A stretch of DNA of 15,421 nucleotides. Source: Patescibacteria group bacterium. GTDB taxonomy: Bacteria > Patescibacteriota > Gracilibacteria > UM-FILTER-43-11. Below, one piece after another: positions 1-10,893 of this stretch (position 1 is the first letter of the stretch; the number at the start of each line of letters is the position of its first letter). Both the position numbers and the translations under genes were made by a program. The stretch lies in contig JAHIYT010000004.1 in assembly GCA_018814945.1 (NCBI GenBank), forward strand, positions 1 through 15,421, read 5' to 3'. The notes under the pieces are model-generated. The model searched no databases, was not told the origin of the DNA, and was given only the letters and a program-made list of their open reading frames with translations.

Positions 1-45
1 TTCAGCGTCCTTACGATTGTGTTGTGGTTGATTGGACTTGTCTAA
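1..45 (+). CDS. Possible C-terminal end of an unidentified membrane protein (partial)
   Basis: Frame 1 from the window edge reads 14 codons and stops at TAA (43-45). The peptide FSVLTIVLWLIGLV is almost wholly hydrophobic, like a terminal transmembrane helix, and it ends in TAA like the other genes here. The other two forward frames give less coherent peptides. Fourteen codons are too few to name a family, and the region could simply be non-coding leader of rpoB. The 45 bases between this stop and the rpoB ATG show no convincing terminator or promoter, so rpoB may be co-transcribed with whatever lies upstream. Confidence 0.25.
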   Translation, partial: FSVLTIVLWLIGLV

Positions 46-90
46 GATCTCTTTAGCAAGCCTTTAATTTAATCACAATTCTTTTCAATT

Positions 91-3000
91 ATGGCTAAAA
101 AAACTACTGCGTCTACTTTGTCCAAGAATCCAACTAAGATTATTAATGGACGTCATTATTTTACTGAAACAACAGACGCTTTTCGCTTACCACCATTAAT
201 AGAAATTCAATTGAATTCTTATGAGTGGTTTTTGAGTGAGGGGTTAAAAGAGTTGCTTCAAGAAATTTCACCTATTACCGATTTTTCAAGCAAAAAGATG
301 GAACTTCATTTCTTGAGTCATTCTCTTGATAAACCTAAACATGATCCACTTACCGCAAAGCGAAAAAATCTTACTTACGAAGCATCTTTAAAGGCACATG
401 TTCAGTTGATTAATAAGGAGACAGGTGAAATTAAAGAACAGGATGTGTTTTTGGGTTCAATCCCTCTTATGACAGAAAAAGGAACTTTTATTATAAATGG
501 TATAGAACGTGTTGTTGTTAATCAGATTGTTCGTAGTCCAGGTGTCTTTTATTCAAAAAACCCAGTTGTACCAAAATTCTACAATGCAAAAATTATTCCA
601 AAACGTGGTGCATGGCTAGAATTGGAAACTGATAAAAAAGGTGTAATAACTGTTAAAATCGACAGAAAACGTAAGATTCCTATAACTCAATTACTTCGCA
701 TTTTTGGATATGAAAAGGATAATGAAATGCTTGATGCATTTAAGGATGTGAATGTTGATCTTAATAATGATTACATTCAAAACACATTAGAAAAAGATAA
801 CGCTAGAACACTTGAAGATGCTTATCAGGGTATTTATAAAAAGATTCGCCCTGGCGACCTTGCTACTTCTGAAAATGCTAAGCAATTAATTGAAAGTTTG
901 TTCTTCGATTTTAAGCGTTATGATATGGGTCTCATTGCGAGATACAAGTTAAATAAAAGATTTGGAACAAGTATTTCATCCGATATGAAGAATCGCGTGT
1001 TCCAACTGGAAGATTTCACAAACATTCTTAAATATTTAATAGAATTAAATAATGGAGAAGGTGAAGAAGATGATATTGATCACTTGAGTAATCGTCGTGT
1101 TAGATCTGTTGGTGAATTGGTGCAAAACAAATTCCGCATGGGTCTACTTAGAACTGATCGTATTGCAAAAGACCGTATGACAATTATGGATCTTGAGACA
1201 GCTACTCCAACTCAACTTATTAACTGTCGTCCTATTACTGCTGCACTTCGTGAATTTTTTGCGAGTTCTCAGCTTTCACAATTCATGGATCAGACAAATC
1301 CACTTTCTGAACTTGCTCACAAGCGTCGTATTTCTGCTATGGGTCCTGGTGGATTATCTCGTGAACGTGCATCGTTTGATGTTCGTGATGTGCACGCATC
1401 TCACTATGGTCGTATTTGTCCTATTGCTACACCGGAAGGTCCAAACATTGGTCTTGTAGTTCATTTGGCAACTTATGCGCGCGTTAATCAATATGGTTTC
1501 GTTGAAACTCCATATCGCAAGATAGAACATTATATTGAACCGAAAGTTGCTGATGTCGTTGGTCTTGTAATCGACGAGGAGATTAAAGATGGTAGAAAAG
1601 TTATTGCTCATGTTGGAGATACCATTACCAAAGATCAGGCAAGTCAAATTATAAAAGTTAAAAAAGCTATTAAGAACCCACCAGCTGAAACAATTAACGA
1701 TCCAATTGTTCGTCAGCTAATTGGTAAGTTAGCAGCGCAAGATGTTAAAATAGGCAGAAGAGCTGTTCTCAAAAAAGGTGAAATTATTTCTGATGAGGTT
1801 GCAAGAATGATTGCCGCAGACAAGAAGATTAAATCAATAAAAATTCAAGATCGTCCTCAAAATATGCTAAAAGTGAGAGCTTTTGTTACTGATGATATAA
1901 GATATTATGATGCTGATGCAGAAAAGAATTTTATAATTGCTGAAGCGAGCGCTGATTTGGGCGATAGCAATCAATTCACTAAATCTCGCGTGGCTGCGCG
2001 TCGTCGTGGTGAACCGGCCTTGGTCCATGTGCGTGATTTGACTCATATGGATGTTTCTCCAAAGCAGATTGTTTCAGTTACCACTTCACTTATTCCATTC
2101 CTTGAGCATGATGATAATACTCGTGCTTCTATGGGGTCAAACATGCAACGTCAGGCAGTTTCTCTCATTCAACCTGAGGCACCTATTGTTGGTACAGGTA
2201 TGGAGGCATTAACCGCTGAAAGTTCTGGTCAGGCAATTGTTGCTCGCAGTAAAGGTACGGTAACTGATGTTGATGCAAGCAGTTTGACCGTTAAATATGA
2301 TGACGGTAAGAAAGAACAATATCCAATTCTCACTTTTCATAGATCCAATCAGGCTACCTCTATTCATATGCGTCCTGCCGTTACAAAAGGACAAAAGCTC
2401 AAGAAAGGAGATACCTTAATTAATGGTGCTGCAGTTGATGGTGGTGAGCTTGCTCTTGGTCGTAACCTGCTTGTGGCATATATGCCATGGGGTGGATACA
2501 ACTATGAAGATGCGATTATTATTTCTGATCGTGTGCGTAAAAAGGGAATGTATGACTCAATTCATATTGAAGTATTTTCCATAGATGTTCGTGATACTAA
2601 ATTAGGGTCTGAAATTGTTACACGTGATATACCTAATGTAGGTGAAACTAGATTAAAAGATTTAGACGTTGACGGTATTGTTCGTATTGGTGCGACCGTT
2701 CACGAAGGAGACATTCTCGTTGGTAAAATTACACCAAAAGGTGAAACTGAACTTACTGCTGAAGAAAGATTACTTCAGGCAATTTTCGGTGATAAGGCAA
2801 AAGATGTAAAAGATACATCTCTCCGTCTTCCTGGTGGTGAAGGAGGTAAGGTTGTTGATGTACAAATTTTCAGCCGTCAAGAAGGTGATGAGCTTCCTAC
2901 AGGTGTTATTCGTCAGATAAAAGTTTATGTAGCTCAAACACGTAAAATTCAAGTTGGTGATAAGATGGCTGGTCGTCATGGTAATAAAGGTGTGATTTCA

Positions 3001-3930
3001 AGAATCGTACCTTCTGAAGACATGCCATTCCTTGCTGATGGTACTCCGGTAGATATTATTTTAAATCCACTTGGTGTATCCAGTCGTATGAATATCGGTC
3101 AAATTCTTGAAACTCATTTAGGATGGGCTGCTGATATATTAGGATTTAAGGCCGCAACACCAGCTCTTAATGGTATGCATATTGATCAAATTTCTGAATT
3201 AATGAAAGAGGCAGAATTGCCCGAAAATGGAAAAATTCAATTATACGATGGACGTACTGGTGAACCTTTCCATTATCCAACAGTAGTTGGAATGGTATAT
3301 ATGCTTAAGCTACTCCATTTAGTTGAAGATAAATTACATGCACGTTCCGTTGGTCCTTACTCTCTTGTTACACAACAACCTCTTGGTGGTAAGGCTCAAC
3401 ATGGTGGTCAGCGTTTCGGAGAAATGGAGGTGTGGGCACTTGAAGCTTATGGTGCTGCATATACATTACAAGAAATGTTAACAATAAAATCCGATGATGT
3501 TATCGGACGTGCTAAGGCTTACGAATCCATTGTAAAAGGTGAGGCAATTCGTACACCAAGTGTTCCGGAGTCCTTCAATGTTCTTGTTAAAGAGCTTAAA
3601 AGCCTTTGTTTGGATGTAGGTTTGGTTAATCTAACCAAGGATGGAATAGAAATTGTTCAAGTTGAAGATGTTATTGAAAAAGGTGATGAGGAAATGGTTA
3701 TCCCTATATCTGATCGTATTCATGAGCTTGATGAACAGGCAGTTGTTAAGGAATCTGAGGAGGCAATAGAGAAAGAGCTGGAAGGAGAAAATATTGGTGA
3801 AATGGATGCAGTTGAAGAAATGGAAACTCAGACAATGGAACATGATGCAAGCGAAGGAATAATAACCCAAGAAGAAATTGAAGCTTTAGAGGATGAGGTT
3901 AAAGGATCTGAAGATAAGAAAAACAAATAA
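91..3930 (+). CDS. rpoB: DNA-directed RNA polymerase subunit beta
   Basis: RpoB is the beta subunit of RNA polymerase; with beta-prime it forms the active-site cleft and carries the rifampicin pocket. The 1279-residue product has the N-terminal FRLPPLIEIQLNSYEWF segment typical of the family. The rifampicin region spans residues about 392-420 (SSQLSQFMDQ, then HKRRISAMGPGG); D400, H410 and S415 correspond to E. coli D516, H526 and S531, all in the sensitive form. The active-site segment GDKMAGRHGNKG lies at 956-967, with K958 and K966 matching the two conserved active-site lysines. The C-terminal clamp contact SFNVLVKELKSL starts at 1161. Beyond about residue 1185 comes a tail of roughly 95 residues rich in Glu and Asp, longer than in E. 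coli. The ATG at 91 has no visible Shine-Dalgarno sequence. The wording resembles Parcubacteria-type beta subunits (inference from memory). Confidence 0.99.
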   Translation: MAKKTTASTLSKNPTKIINGRHYFTETTDAFRLPPLIEIQLNSYEWFLSEGLKELLQEISPITDFSSKKMELHFLSHSLDKPKHDPLTAKRKNLTYEASLKAHVQLINKETGEIKEQDVFLGSIPLMTEKGTFIINGIERVVVNQIVRSPGVFYSKNPVVPKFYNAKIIPKRGAWLELETDKKGVITVKIDRKRKIPITQLLRIFGYEKDNEMLDAFKDVNVDLNNDYIQNTLEKDNARTLEDAYQGIYKKIRPGDLATSENAKQLIESLFFDFKRYDMGLIARYKLNKRFGTSISSDMKNRVFQLEDFTNILKYLIELNNGEGEEDDIDHLSNRRVRSVGELVQNKFRMGLLRTDRIAKDRMTIMDLETATPTQLINCRPITAALREFFASSQLSQFMDQTNPLSELAHKRRISAMGPGGLSRERASFDVRDVHASHYGRICPIATPEGPNIGLVVHLATYARVNQYGFVETPYRKIEHYIEPKVADVVGLVIDEEIKDGRKVIAHVGDTITKDQASQIIKVKKAIKNPPAETINDPIVRQLIGKLAAQDVKIGRRAVLKKGEIISDEVARMIAADKKIKSIKIQDRPQNMLKVRAFVTDDIRYYDADAEKNFIIAEASADLGDSNQFTKSRVAARRRGEPALVHVRDLTHMDVSPKQIVSVTTSLIPFLEHDDNTRASMGSNMQRQAVSLIQPEAPIVGTGMEALTAESSGQAIVARSKGTVTDVDASSLTVKYDDGKKEQYPILTFHRSNQATSIHMRPAVTKGQKLKKGDTLINGAAVDGGELALGRNLLVAYMPWGGYNYEDAIIISDRVRKKGMYDSIHIEVFSIDVRDTKLGSEIVTRDIPNVGETRLKDLDVDGIVRIGATVHEGDILVGKITPKGETELTAEERLLQAIFGDKAKDVKDTSLRLPGGEGGKVVDVQIFSRQEGDELPTGVIRQIKVYVAQTRKIQVGDKMAGRHGNKGVISRIVPSEDMPFLADGTPVDIILNPLGVSSRMNIGQILETHLGWAADILGFKAATPALNGMHIDQISELMKEAELPENGKIQLYDGRTGEPFHYPTVVGMVYMLKLLHLVEDKLHARSVGPYSLVTQQPLGGKAQHGGQRFGEMEVWALEAYGAAYTLQEMLTIKSDDVIGRAKAYESIVKGEAIRTPSVPESFNVLVKELKSLCLDVGLVNLTKDGIEIVQVEDVIEKGDEEMVIPISDRIHELDEQAVVKESEEAIEKELEGENIGEMDAVEEMETQTMEHDASEGIITQEEIEALEDEVKGSEDKKNK

Positions 3931-3933
3931 TAT

Positions 3934-4024
3934 CTCAGAGCTCAGAACTCAGATCTCAGAGCTCAGATCTCAGAACTCAGATCTCAGAACTCAGAACTTA
4001 GAACTCAGAACTTAGAACTCAGAT
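3934..4024 (+). repeat. Heptamer tandem array (CTCAGAN), 13 copies
   Basis: Starting three bases after the rpoB stop codon there are 13 uninterrupted 7-base units. Eleven are CTCAGA plus a variable seventh base (A, T or G); two, at 3997-4003 and 4011-4017, read CTTAGAA. The period is exactly seven over all 91 bases. It occupies most of the 139-base rpoB-ssb spacer; the remaining 45 bases are AT-rich leader. A slippage-prone simple repeat is the simplest reading. The period is too short and lacks spacers, so it is not a CRISPR array. Whether it acts on transcription between rpoB and ssb cannot be seen. Confidence 0.95.
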
Positions 4025-4069
4025 TTTCAATCTAACAATTAACAAATTAACATTTAATTTATAAGAATT

Positions 4070-4531
4070 ATGAGAAGCGTAAATAAAGTAATTTTGATCG
4101 GAAATTTAACTCGTGACCCTGAACTAAAACAGACCACAGGCGGTCAATCTATCGTTACTTTTGGTATGGCTACCAATCGTGAATGGGTAACTCGCACGGA
4201 AGACAAGAAGTCTCTTGCTGAATATCATAATATTGCTGCATGGGGAAAACTTGCTGAGATATGTAGTCAGTACCTTAAAAAAGGTAAATTAATCTATATA
4301 GAAGGTTATCTAAAAACCCGCTCTTGGGATTCTCCAGAAGGAGTTAAAATTTTTAGAACCGAGATTGTTGCAACAGATATGATTATGCTTGATAAGCGTG
4401 GTTCAGGTGATACCGATGATTTCAGTGAATTCATCCCTAAAGATGGTGAGCAGGTTGTACCTATGGAGGATGATAATATGTTTGATCCAAGTGCTGACTT
4501 CGGCGATCCTGCAAAAGAAATAGCTGAATAA
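4070..4531 (+). CDS. ssb: Single-stranded DNA-binding protein
   Basis: SSB coats single-stranded DNA during replication, recombination and repair. The 153-residue product begins MRSVNKVILIGNLTRDPEL, the first strand of the bacterial SSB OB fold, and continues with TFGMATNREW (30-39), EYHNIAAWGKLAEIC (51-65) and GKLIYIEGYLKTRSW (72-86); the OB fold covers about 1-108. The C-terminal tail (109-153) is acidic and disordered-looking but ends DPAKEIAE. The usual DDDIPF-like tip, which recruits partner proteins in many bacteria, is absent; the nearest resemblance is the internal DDNMFDPS. The gene lies between rpoB and rpoC, an unusual place that implies co-expression with RNA polymerase. The start follows an AT-rich leader without Shine-Dalgarno; no other upstream in-frame ATG is plausible. 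Confidence 0.97.
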   Translation: MRSVNKVILIGNLTRDPELKQTTGGQSIVTFGMATNREWVTRTEDKKSLAEYHNIAAWGKLAEICSQYLKKGKLIYIEGYLKTRSWDSPEGVKIFRTEIVATDMIMLDKRGSGDTDDFSEFIPKDGEQVVPMEDDNMFDPSADFGDPAKEIAE

Positions 4532-4542
4532 GAAAAATAAAT

Positions 4543-4574
4543 ATCAGCCAATTAGCTGATCGGCAGATCAGCTA
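4543..4574 (+). repeat. Two mutually exclusive hairpins in the ssb-rpoC spacer
   Basis: TAGCTGATC (4553-4561) and GATCAGCTA (4566-4574) form a perfect 9-bp stem with a GGCA loop. The same GCTGAT (4555-4560) can instead pair with ATCAGC at 4543-4548 across a six-base loop. Both structures cannot form at once. The element lies 12 bases after the ssb stop and about 30 bases before the rpoC start. No run of T follows directly, so it is not a standard intrinsic terminator. It could be an RNA-processing or stability element, or just a product of short-repeat expansion in the spacer. Confidence 0.6.
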
Positions 4575-4584
4575 TCAATTATAA

Positions 4585-8508
<3,924 letters not shown>

Positions 8509-8514
8509 ATTTTT

Positions 8515-8630
8515 ATTACAAAATTACAAACGCTTTGCTATTACAAAATTCAAAATTATTTATATAGATAGCGTAACGTTAAGTAATAACATCATTAATT
8601 TTGTAATTTTGTAATCTTCAATTTTGTAAT
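8515..8630 (+). repeat. Nested inverted and direct repeats of ATTACAAAATT in the rpoC-rpsL spacer
   Basis: ATTACAAAATTACAAA (8515-8530) is the exact reverse complement of 8600-8615, giving a possible 16-bp stem with a 69-base loop. Inside the same spacer, ATTACAAAATT recurs at 8540-8550 and its complement AATTTTGTAAT at 8620-8630. The copies can therefore pair in more than one combination. The stems are almost pure A/T and no GC-rich terminator is present, so transcription probably continues into rpsL. The function is unknown. Confidence 0.75.
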
Positions 8631-8641
8631 CAAAATATATT

Positions 8642-9061
8642 ATGCCTACAATTAATCAATTGGTTCGCAATTCCAGAAGAACTCCAAAAAAGAAGAGTAA
8701 AGCTCCTGCACTTTTATTTACTTTTAATACCTTAAGAAACAAGGGTGTTACCTTAAGTAAAGGATGCCCACAAAAGAGAGGTGTTTGTGTAAGGGTTACA
8801 ACTATGACACCTAAAAAGCCGAACTCTGCTTTACGTAAGGTTGCTCGTGTTCGTTTAACCAACGGAGAAGAAGTTAATGCTTACATAATGGGTGAAGGTC
8901 ACAATTTACAAGAGCACTCTGTGGTAACAATCTATGGTGGCAGAGTAAAAGATTTACCTGGTGTTCGTTATCACATAACACGTGGTGTACTTGATTGCCA
9001 AGGTGTTCAGAATAGAAAACAGGGAAGAAGCCGTTATGGAGCTAAGAAACCTAAGGAATAA
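8642..9061 (+). CDS. rpsL: 30S ribosomal protein S12
   Basis: S12 sits at the 30S decoding centre and is the classic streptomycin-resistance locus. The 139-residue product has the family core: PTINQLVR at the N terminus, [11 protein letters not shown] (42-52), [11 protein letters not shown] (56-66), the [12 protein letters not shown] loop (84-95) and [13 protein letters not shown] (99-111). K58 and K59, in the position of E. coli K42/K43, are the unmutated streptomycin-sensitive form. D104 is the residue equivalent to the one methylthiolated by RimO in E. coli. Compared with the 124-residue E. coli protein there is an insertion of about 14 residues after PAL (21-40), similar in place to the longer S12 of Gram-positive bacteria. 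The start follows an AT-rich leader with no Shine-Dalgarno. rpsG begins 47 bases after the stop. Confidence 0.99.
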   Translation: MPTINQLVRNSRRTPKKKSKAPALLFTFNTLRNKGVTLSKGCPQKRGVCVRVTTMTPKKPNSALRKVARVRLTNGEEVNAYIMGEGHNLQEHSVVTIYGGRVKDLPGVRYHITRGVLDCQGVQNRKQGRSRYGAKKPKE

Positions 9062-9108
9062 TATATATTATTTATCAATTTTCATTTAACATTTTTCATT
9101 TTTAAACA

Positions 9109-9570
9109 ATGACTCAAAAGACAACACAACATGTACCAGCCGGGTCATCACAATTACAAGAGAAATTCATTAATTGTATGATGTTAGCCGGAAAGAAATC
9201 AATTTCAAGAAAGATTTTTGCTGATGCAATGAAAATCCTAAGAGACCAAGGGGTTAAAAATCCTGAAGAAGTCTTTGAAAAAGCAATTAAAAACGTAATA
9301 CCAAATATGGAGGTGCGCGCACGTCGTGTGGGCGGATCTGTATATCAAATTCCTGTTGAGGTTAAGCCAAAAAGACAACTCGCTTTAAGTATGCGTTGGA
9401 TTATCGGCGCATGTCGCGGTAAAAAAGGTAAAACTATGGCTGAAAACCTTGCTCAAGAGATCACAGATGCAAGTAATGAAACAGGTAGCGCATTTAAAAA
9501 GCGTGAAGATGTACATAGAATGGCTGCTGCAAACAAAGCCTTTGCTCATTTTGCCAGATACAACAAATAA
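9109..9570 (+). CDS. rpsG: 30S ribosomal protein S7
   Basis: S7 is a primary binder of the 3' domain of 16S rRNA and organises the 30S head near the E site. The 153-residue protein shows the family signature VRARRVGGSVYQIPVEV (69-85), then RQLALSMRWIIGACR (89-103), and the C-terminal KKREDVHRMAAANKAFAHF (130-148). The extreme N terminus (MTQKTTQHVPAGSS) does not resemble the usual MPRRG-type opening. The spacer from rpsL (9062-9108) is AT-rich, with two related TTTTCATTT phrases and no Shine-Dalgarno. It is the last gene before a strong terminator. In many bacteria fusA and tuf follow rpsG, but here they do not. Confidence 0.99.
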   Translation: MTQKTTQHVPAGSSQLQEKFINCMMLAGKKSISRKIFADAMKILRDQGVKNPEEVFEKAIKNVIPNMEVRARRVGGSVYQIPVEVKPKRQLALSMRWIIGACRGKKGKTMAENLAQEITDASNETGSAFKKREDVHRMAAANKAFAHFARYNK

Positions 9571-9596
9571 TACTGAATTGATTTCCAAATAATAAC

Positions 9597-9623
9597 AAAG
9601 ACTCGATTATGTCGAGTCTTTTT
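9597..9623 (+). terminator. Intrinsic terminator after rpsG
   Basis: AAAGACTCGA (9597-9606) pairs perfectly with TCGAGTCTTT (9612-9621) around a five-base TTATG loop, and the stem runs into a T tract ending at 9623. It lies 26 bases after the rpsG stop and just ahead of the next promoter. This marks the probable end of the rpoB-ssb-rpoC-rpsL-rpsG transcription unit. Confidence 0.92.
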
Positions 9624-9627
9624 GATT

Positions 9628-9656
9628 TTGTACTTTTTTAATCCATATGGTAAAAT
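9628..9656 (+). promoter_or_regulatory. Promoter of the SLH protein gene
   Basis: A -35 box TTGTAC (9628-9633) is separated by exactly 17 bases from a -10 box TAAAAT (9651-9656), with an extended -10 TGG directly before it. Each hexamer is close to the sigma-70 consensus. Transcription would start near 9663, giving a leader of roughly 26 bases before the ATG at 9689. It follows directly on the rpsG terminator. The same TGN-TAAAATG word occurs ahead of the PAS gene at nearly the same distance from its start codon. Confidence 0.8.
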
Positions 9657-9688
9657 GCACTATAGCAAAAACTCTTAAAATAAAAAAA

Positions 9689-10744
9689 ATGATAACAAAC
9701 AAAAAACAATTAAGTAGATTGGTTGGTGCCTCGATTAGCTTGGTTATGTTTTTTTCCGTATTAGTGACTCCGACCTTCGCACAAACAACAAATTCTACGG
9801 CTTCTGGTATTACTGCTGTTGCGACTGGTTTTAGCGATGTATCACGTGCACATAAGCATTATGTAGCAATTAATTTTTTGAATGAATCCGGCGTTATTGG
9901 TGGTTACGGTGATGGTACTTTTAAGCCGGAAAACCCTATTAATAGAGCGGAAGTTTTGAAAATAATCCTAAGCGGGTCAGGTATTGAGGCAGATGAAGAG
10001 TTTCAACCACATTTCCCTGATGTAAGTGAGGATCAATGGTTCGCAAAATACGTATTAAAAGGTAGAACACTTGGTTTTGTAAAAGGAAACGATACAGACG
10101 GAACTTTTGCTCCTGCCAGAGAAGTAAATTTGGCTGAATTTATAAAAATGCTTTTGGCTGCCAATGAAATAGATGTTTCAATGTTTTCAGAAACAGCGGT
10201 TATACCAAATGTTTCCCTTAATGATTGGTTCGCTCCTTACTTAAATTATGCAGCTGCGCTTGGTATTTTAGAAAGAGATTCAGCAGGAAATGTAGATGCT
10301 GGAAAAATACTAAATCGTGGTGAGGTAGCAAATATGATGTACTTACTTTCCATTATTCGTAATGGTGGTGACACTCAATTTTTGCTAGACAGGGCTGAAG
10401 CAGAGATGGCTCAAATAGAAGTTTATATTGCAGCTAATCAGGTTGCCCTTGCAAAAGGAGCTTCTGAACTTGCCGTAGATATTACTCAACAGGCTTATAA
10501 AAATATGCCGGAAAATGCGGTTGTATTAGGTGCTGCAAAAATTGCCAAATCTTATGACTATCTTGTAGACTCCTTCATACTAGGCGTACAAGGTGATAAC
10601 GAAAACTCTGCACTTTGGGCAAATAATGCAATAGATAAGGCAACTGAAGCGTGGGAAGCAAACAATGCAACACAGCCAATTGCTGCACATATCAAAGAGC
10701 GTGCGAGGGAGATTTTGGCTCAAGTAGGTGGGGTTGAGGAGTAA
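9689..10744 (+). CDS. Exported S-layer-homology (SLH) domain protein
   Basis: The 351-residue protein begins with a signal peptide: KK and R in the first ten residues, a hydrophobic core (about 11-27) and a likely cleavage after TFA (about residue 31). Three SLH domains follow, at about 48-94 (FSDVSRAHKHYVAINFL...GGYGDGTFKP), 109-158 (FPDVSEDQWFAKYVLKG...DGTFAP) and 173-224 (PNVSLNDWFAPYL). SLH triplets commonly anchor proteins to cell-wall polymers. Residues about 230-351 are Ala-rich and predicted helical, with repeated helix pairs resembling TPR-like folds, but no family was recognised. An in-frame ATG at 9647 would add 14 residues, but it lies in the spacer of the promoter, before the transcription start, so 9689 is chosen. 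It probably acts at the cell surface, as a structural or envelope-attached protein; the exact role is unknown. Confidence 0.9.
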   Translation: MITNKKQLSRLVGASISLVMFFSVLVTPTFAQTTNSTASGITAVATGFSDVSRAHKHYVAINFLNESGVIGGYGDGTFKPENPINRAEVLKIILSGSGIEADEEFQPHFPDVSEDQWFAKYVLKGRTLGFVKGNDTDGTFAPAREVNLAEFIKMLLAANEIDVSMFSETAVIPNVSLNDWFAPYLNYAAALGILERDSAGNVDAGKILNRGEVANMMYLLSIIRNGGDTQFLLDRAEAEMAQIEVYIAANQVALAKGASELAVDITQQAYKNMPENAVVLGAAKIAKSYDYLVDSFILGVQGDNENSALWANNAIDKATEAWEANNATQPIAAHIKERAREILAQVGGVEE

Positions 10745-10755
10745 TTTTTTTACTG

Positions 10756-10818
10756 AAGAACTGATAAACTGAAGAACTTATGAACAATGTTTATTAGTTT
10801 ATTAGTTTATCAGTTCTT
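10756..10818 (+). repeat. 15-bp perfect inverted repeat with internal direct repeats
   Basis: AAGAACTGATAAACT (10756-10770) is the exact reverse complement of 10804-10818, with a 33-base loop. The left side also carries two copies of ACTGAAGAACT, and the right side repeats TTATTAGTTT-like phrases. No T tract follows the stem on either strand, so it is not a textbook terminator, though it lies 11 bases after the SLH gene stop and could stabilise the transcript's 3' end. Confidence 0.75.
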
Positions 10819-10853
10819 TGACATACAATTTATTTCATGTTCACCATTTTTTG

Positions 10854-10862
10854 TGATAAAAT
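10854..10862 (+). promoter_or_regulatory. Putative extended -10 element of the PAS sensor gene
   Basis: TGA-TAAAAT (TAAAAT at 10857-10862) matches an extended -10 box. Its end is 31 bases before the ATG at 10894; the equivalent distance for the SLH gene is 32. The -35 box is weak at best: TTCATG sits at 10834-10839 with a 17-base spacer. The good TTGACA at 10818-10823 is 33 bases away, too far to pair with this -10. Confidence 0.55.
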
Positions 10863-10893
10863 GAGGGCTAATAGAAAGTAAAAATAAAATACC

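Noticed and set aside
28..68. A promoter for rpoB (TTGATT followed by TTTAAT)
   Set aside because: The two hexamers are 29 bases apart and no extended -10 is present, unlike the clear promoters at 9628 and 10854.
3934..4024. Heptamer array as a CRISPR or replication origin
   Set aside because: The units are 7 bases with no spacers, unlike CRISPR; there are no DnaA-box-like 9-mers and no dnaA or dnaN nearby.
4039..4065. A promoter for ssb (TTAACA and TATAAG)
   Set aside because: Spacing is 15 bases, and transcription would start at or after the ATG; in sequence this AT-rich such matches are expected by chance.
9647..9688. Upstream ATG as start of the SLH protein
   Set aside because: It lies inside the promoter, just before the -10 box, so it would not be in the transcript; it also places 14 extra residues before a normal signal peptide.
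10818..10829. TTGACA followed at once by TACAAT as a promoter
   Set aside because: The hexamers are adjacent with no spacer, so they cannot serve as a -35/-10 pair; the TGA-TAAAAT element further on fits better.
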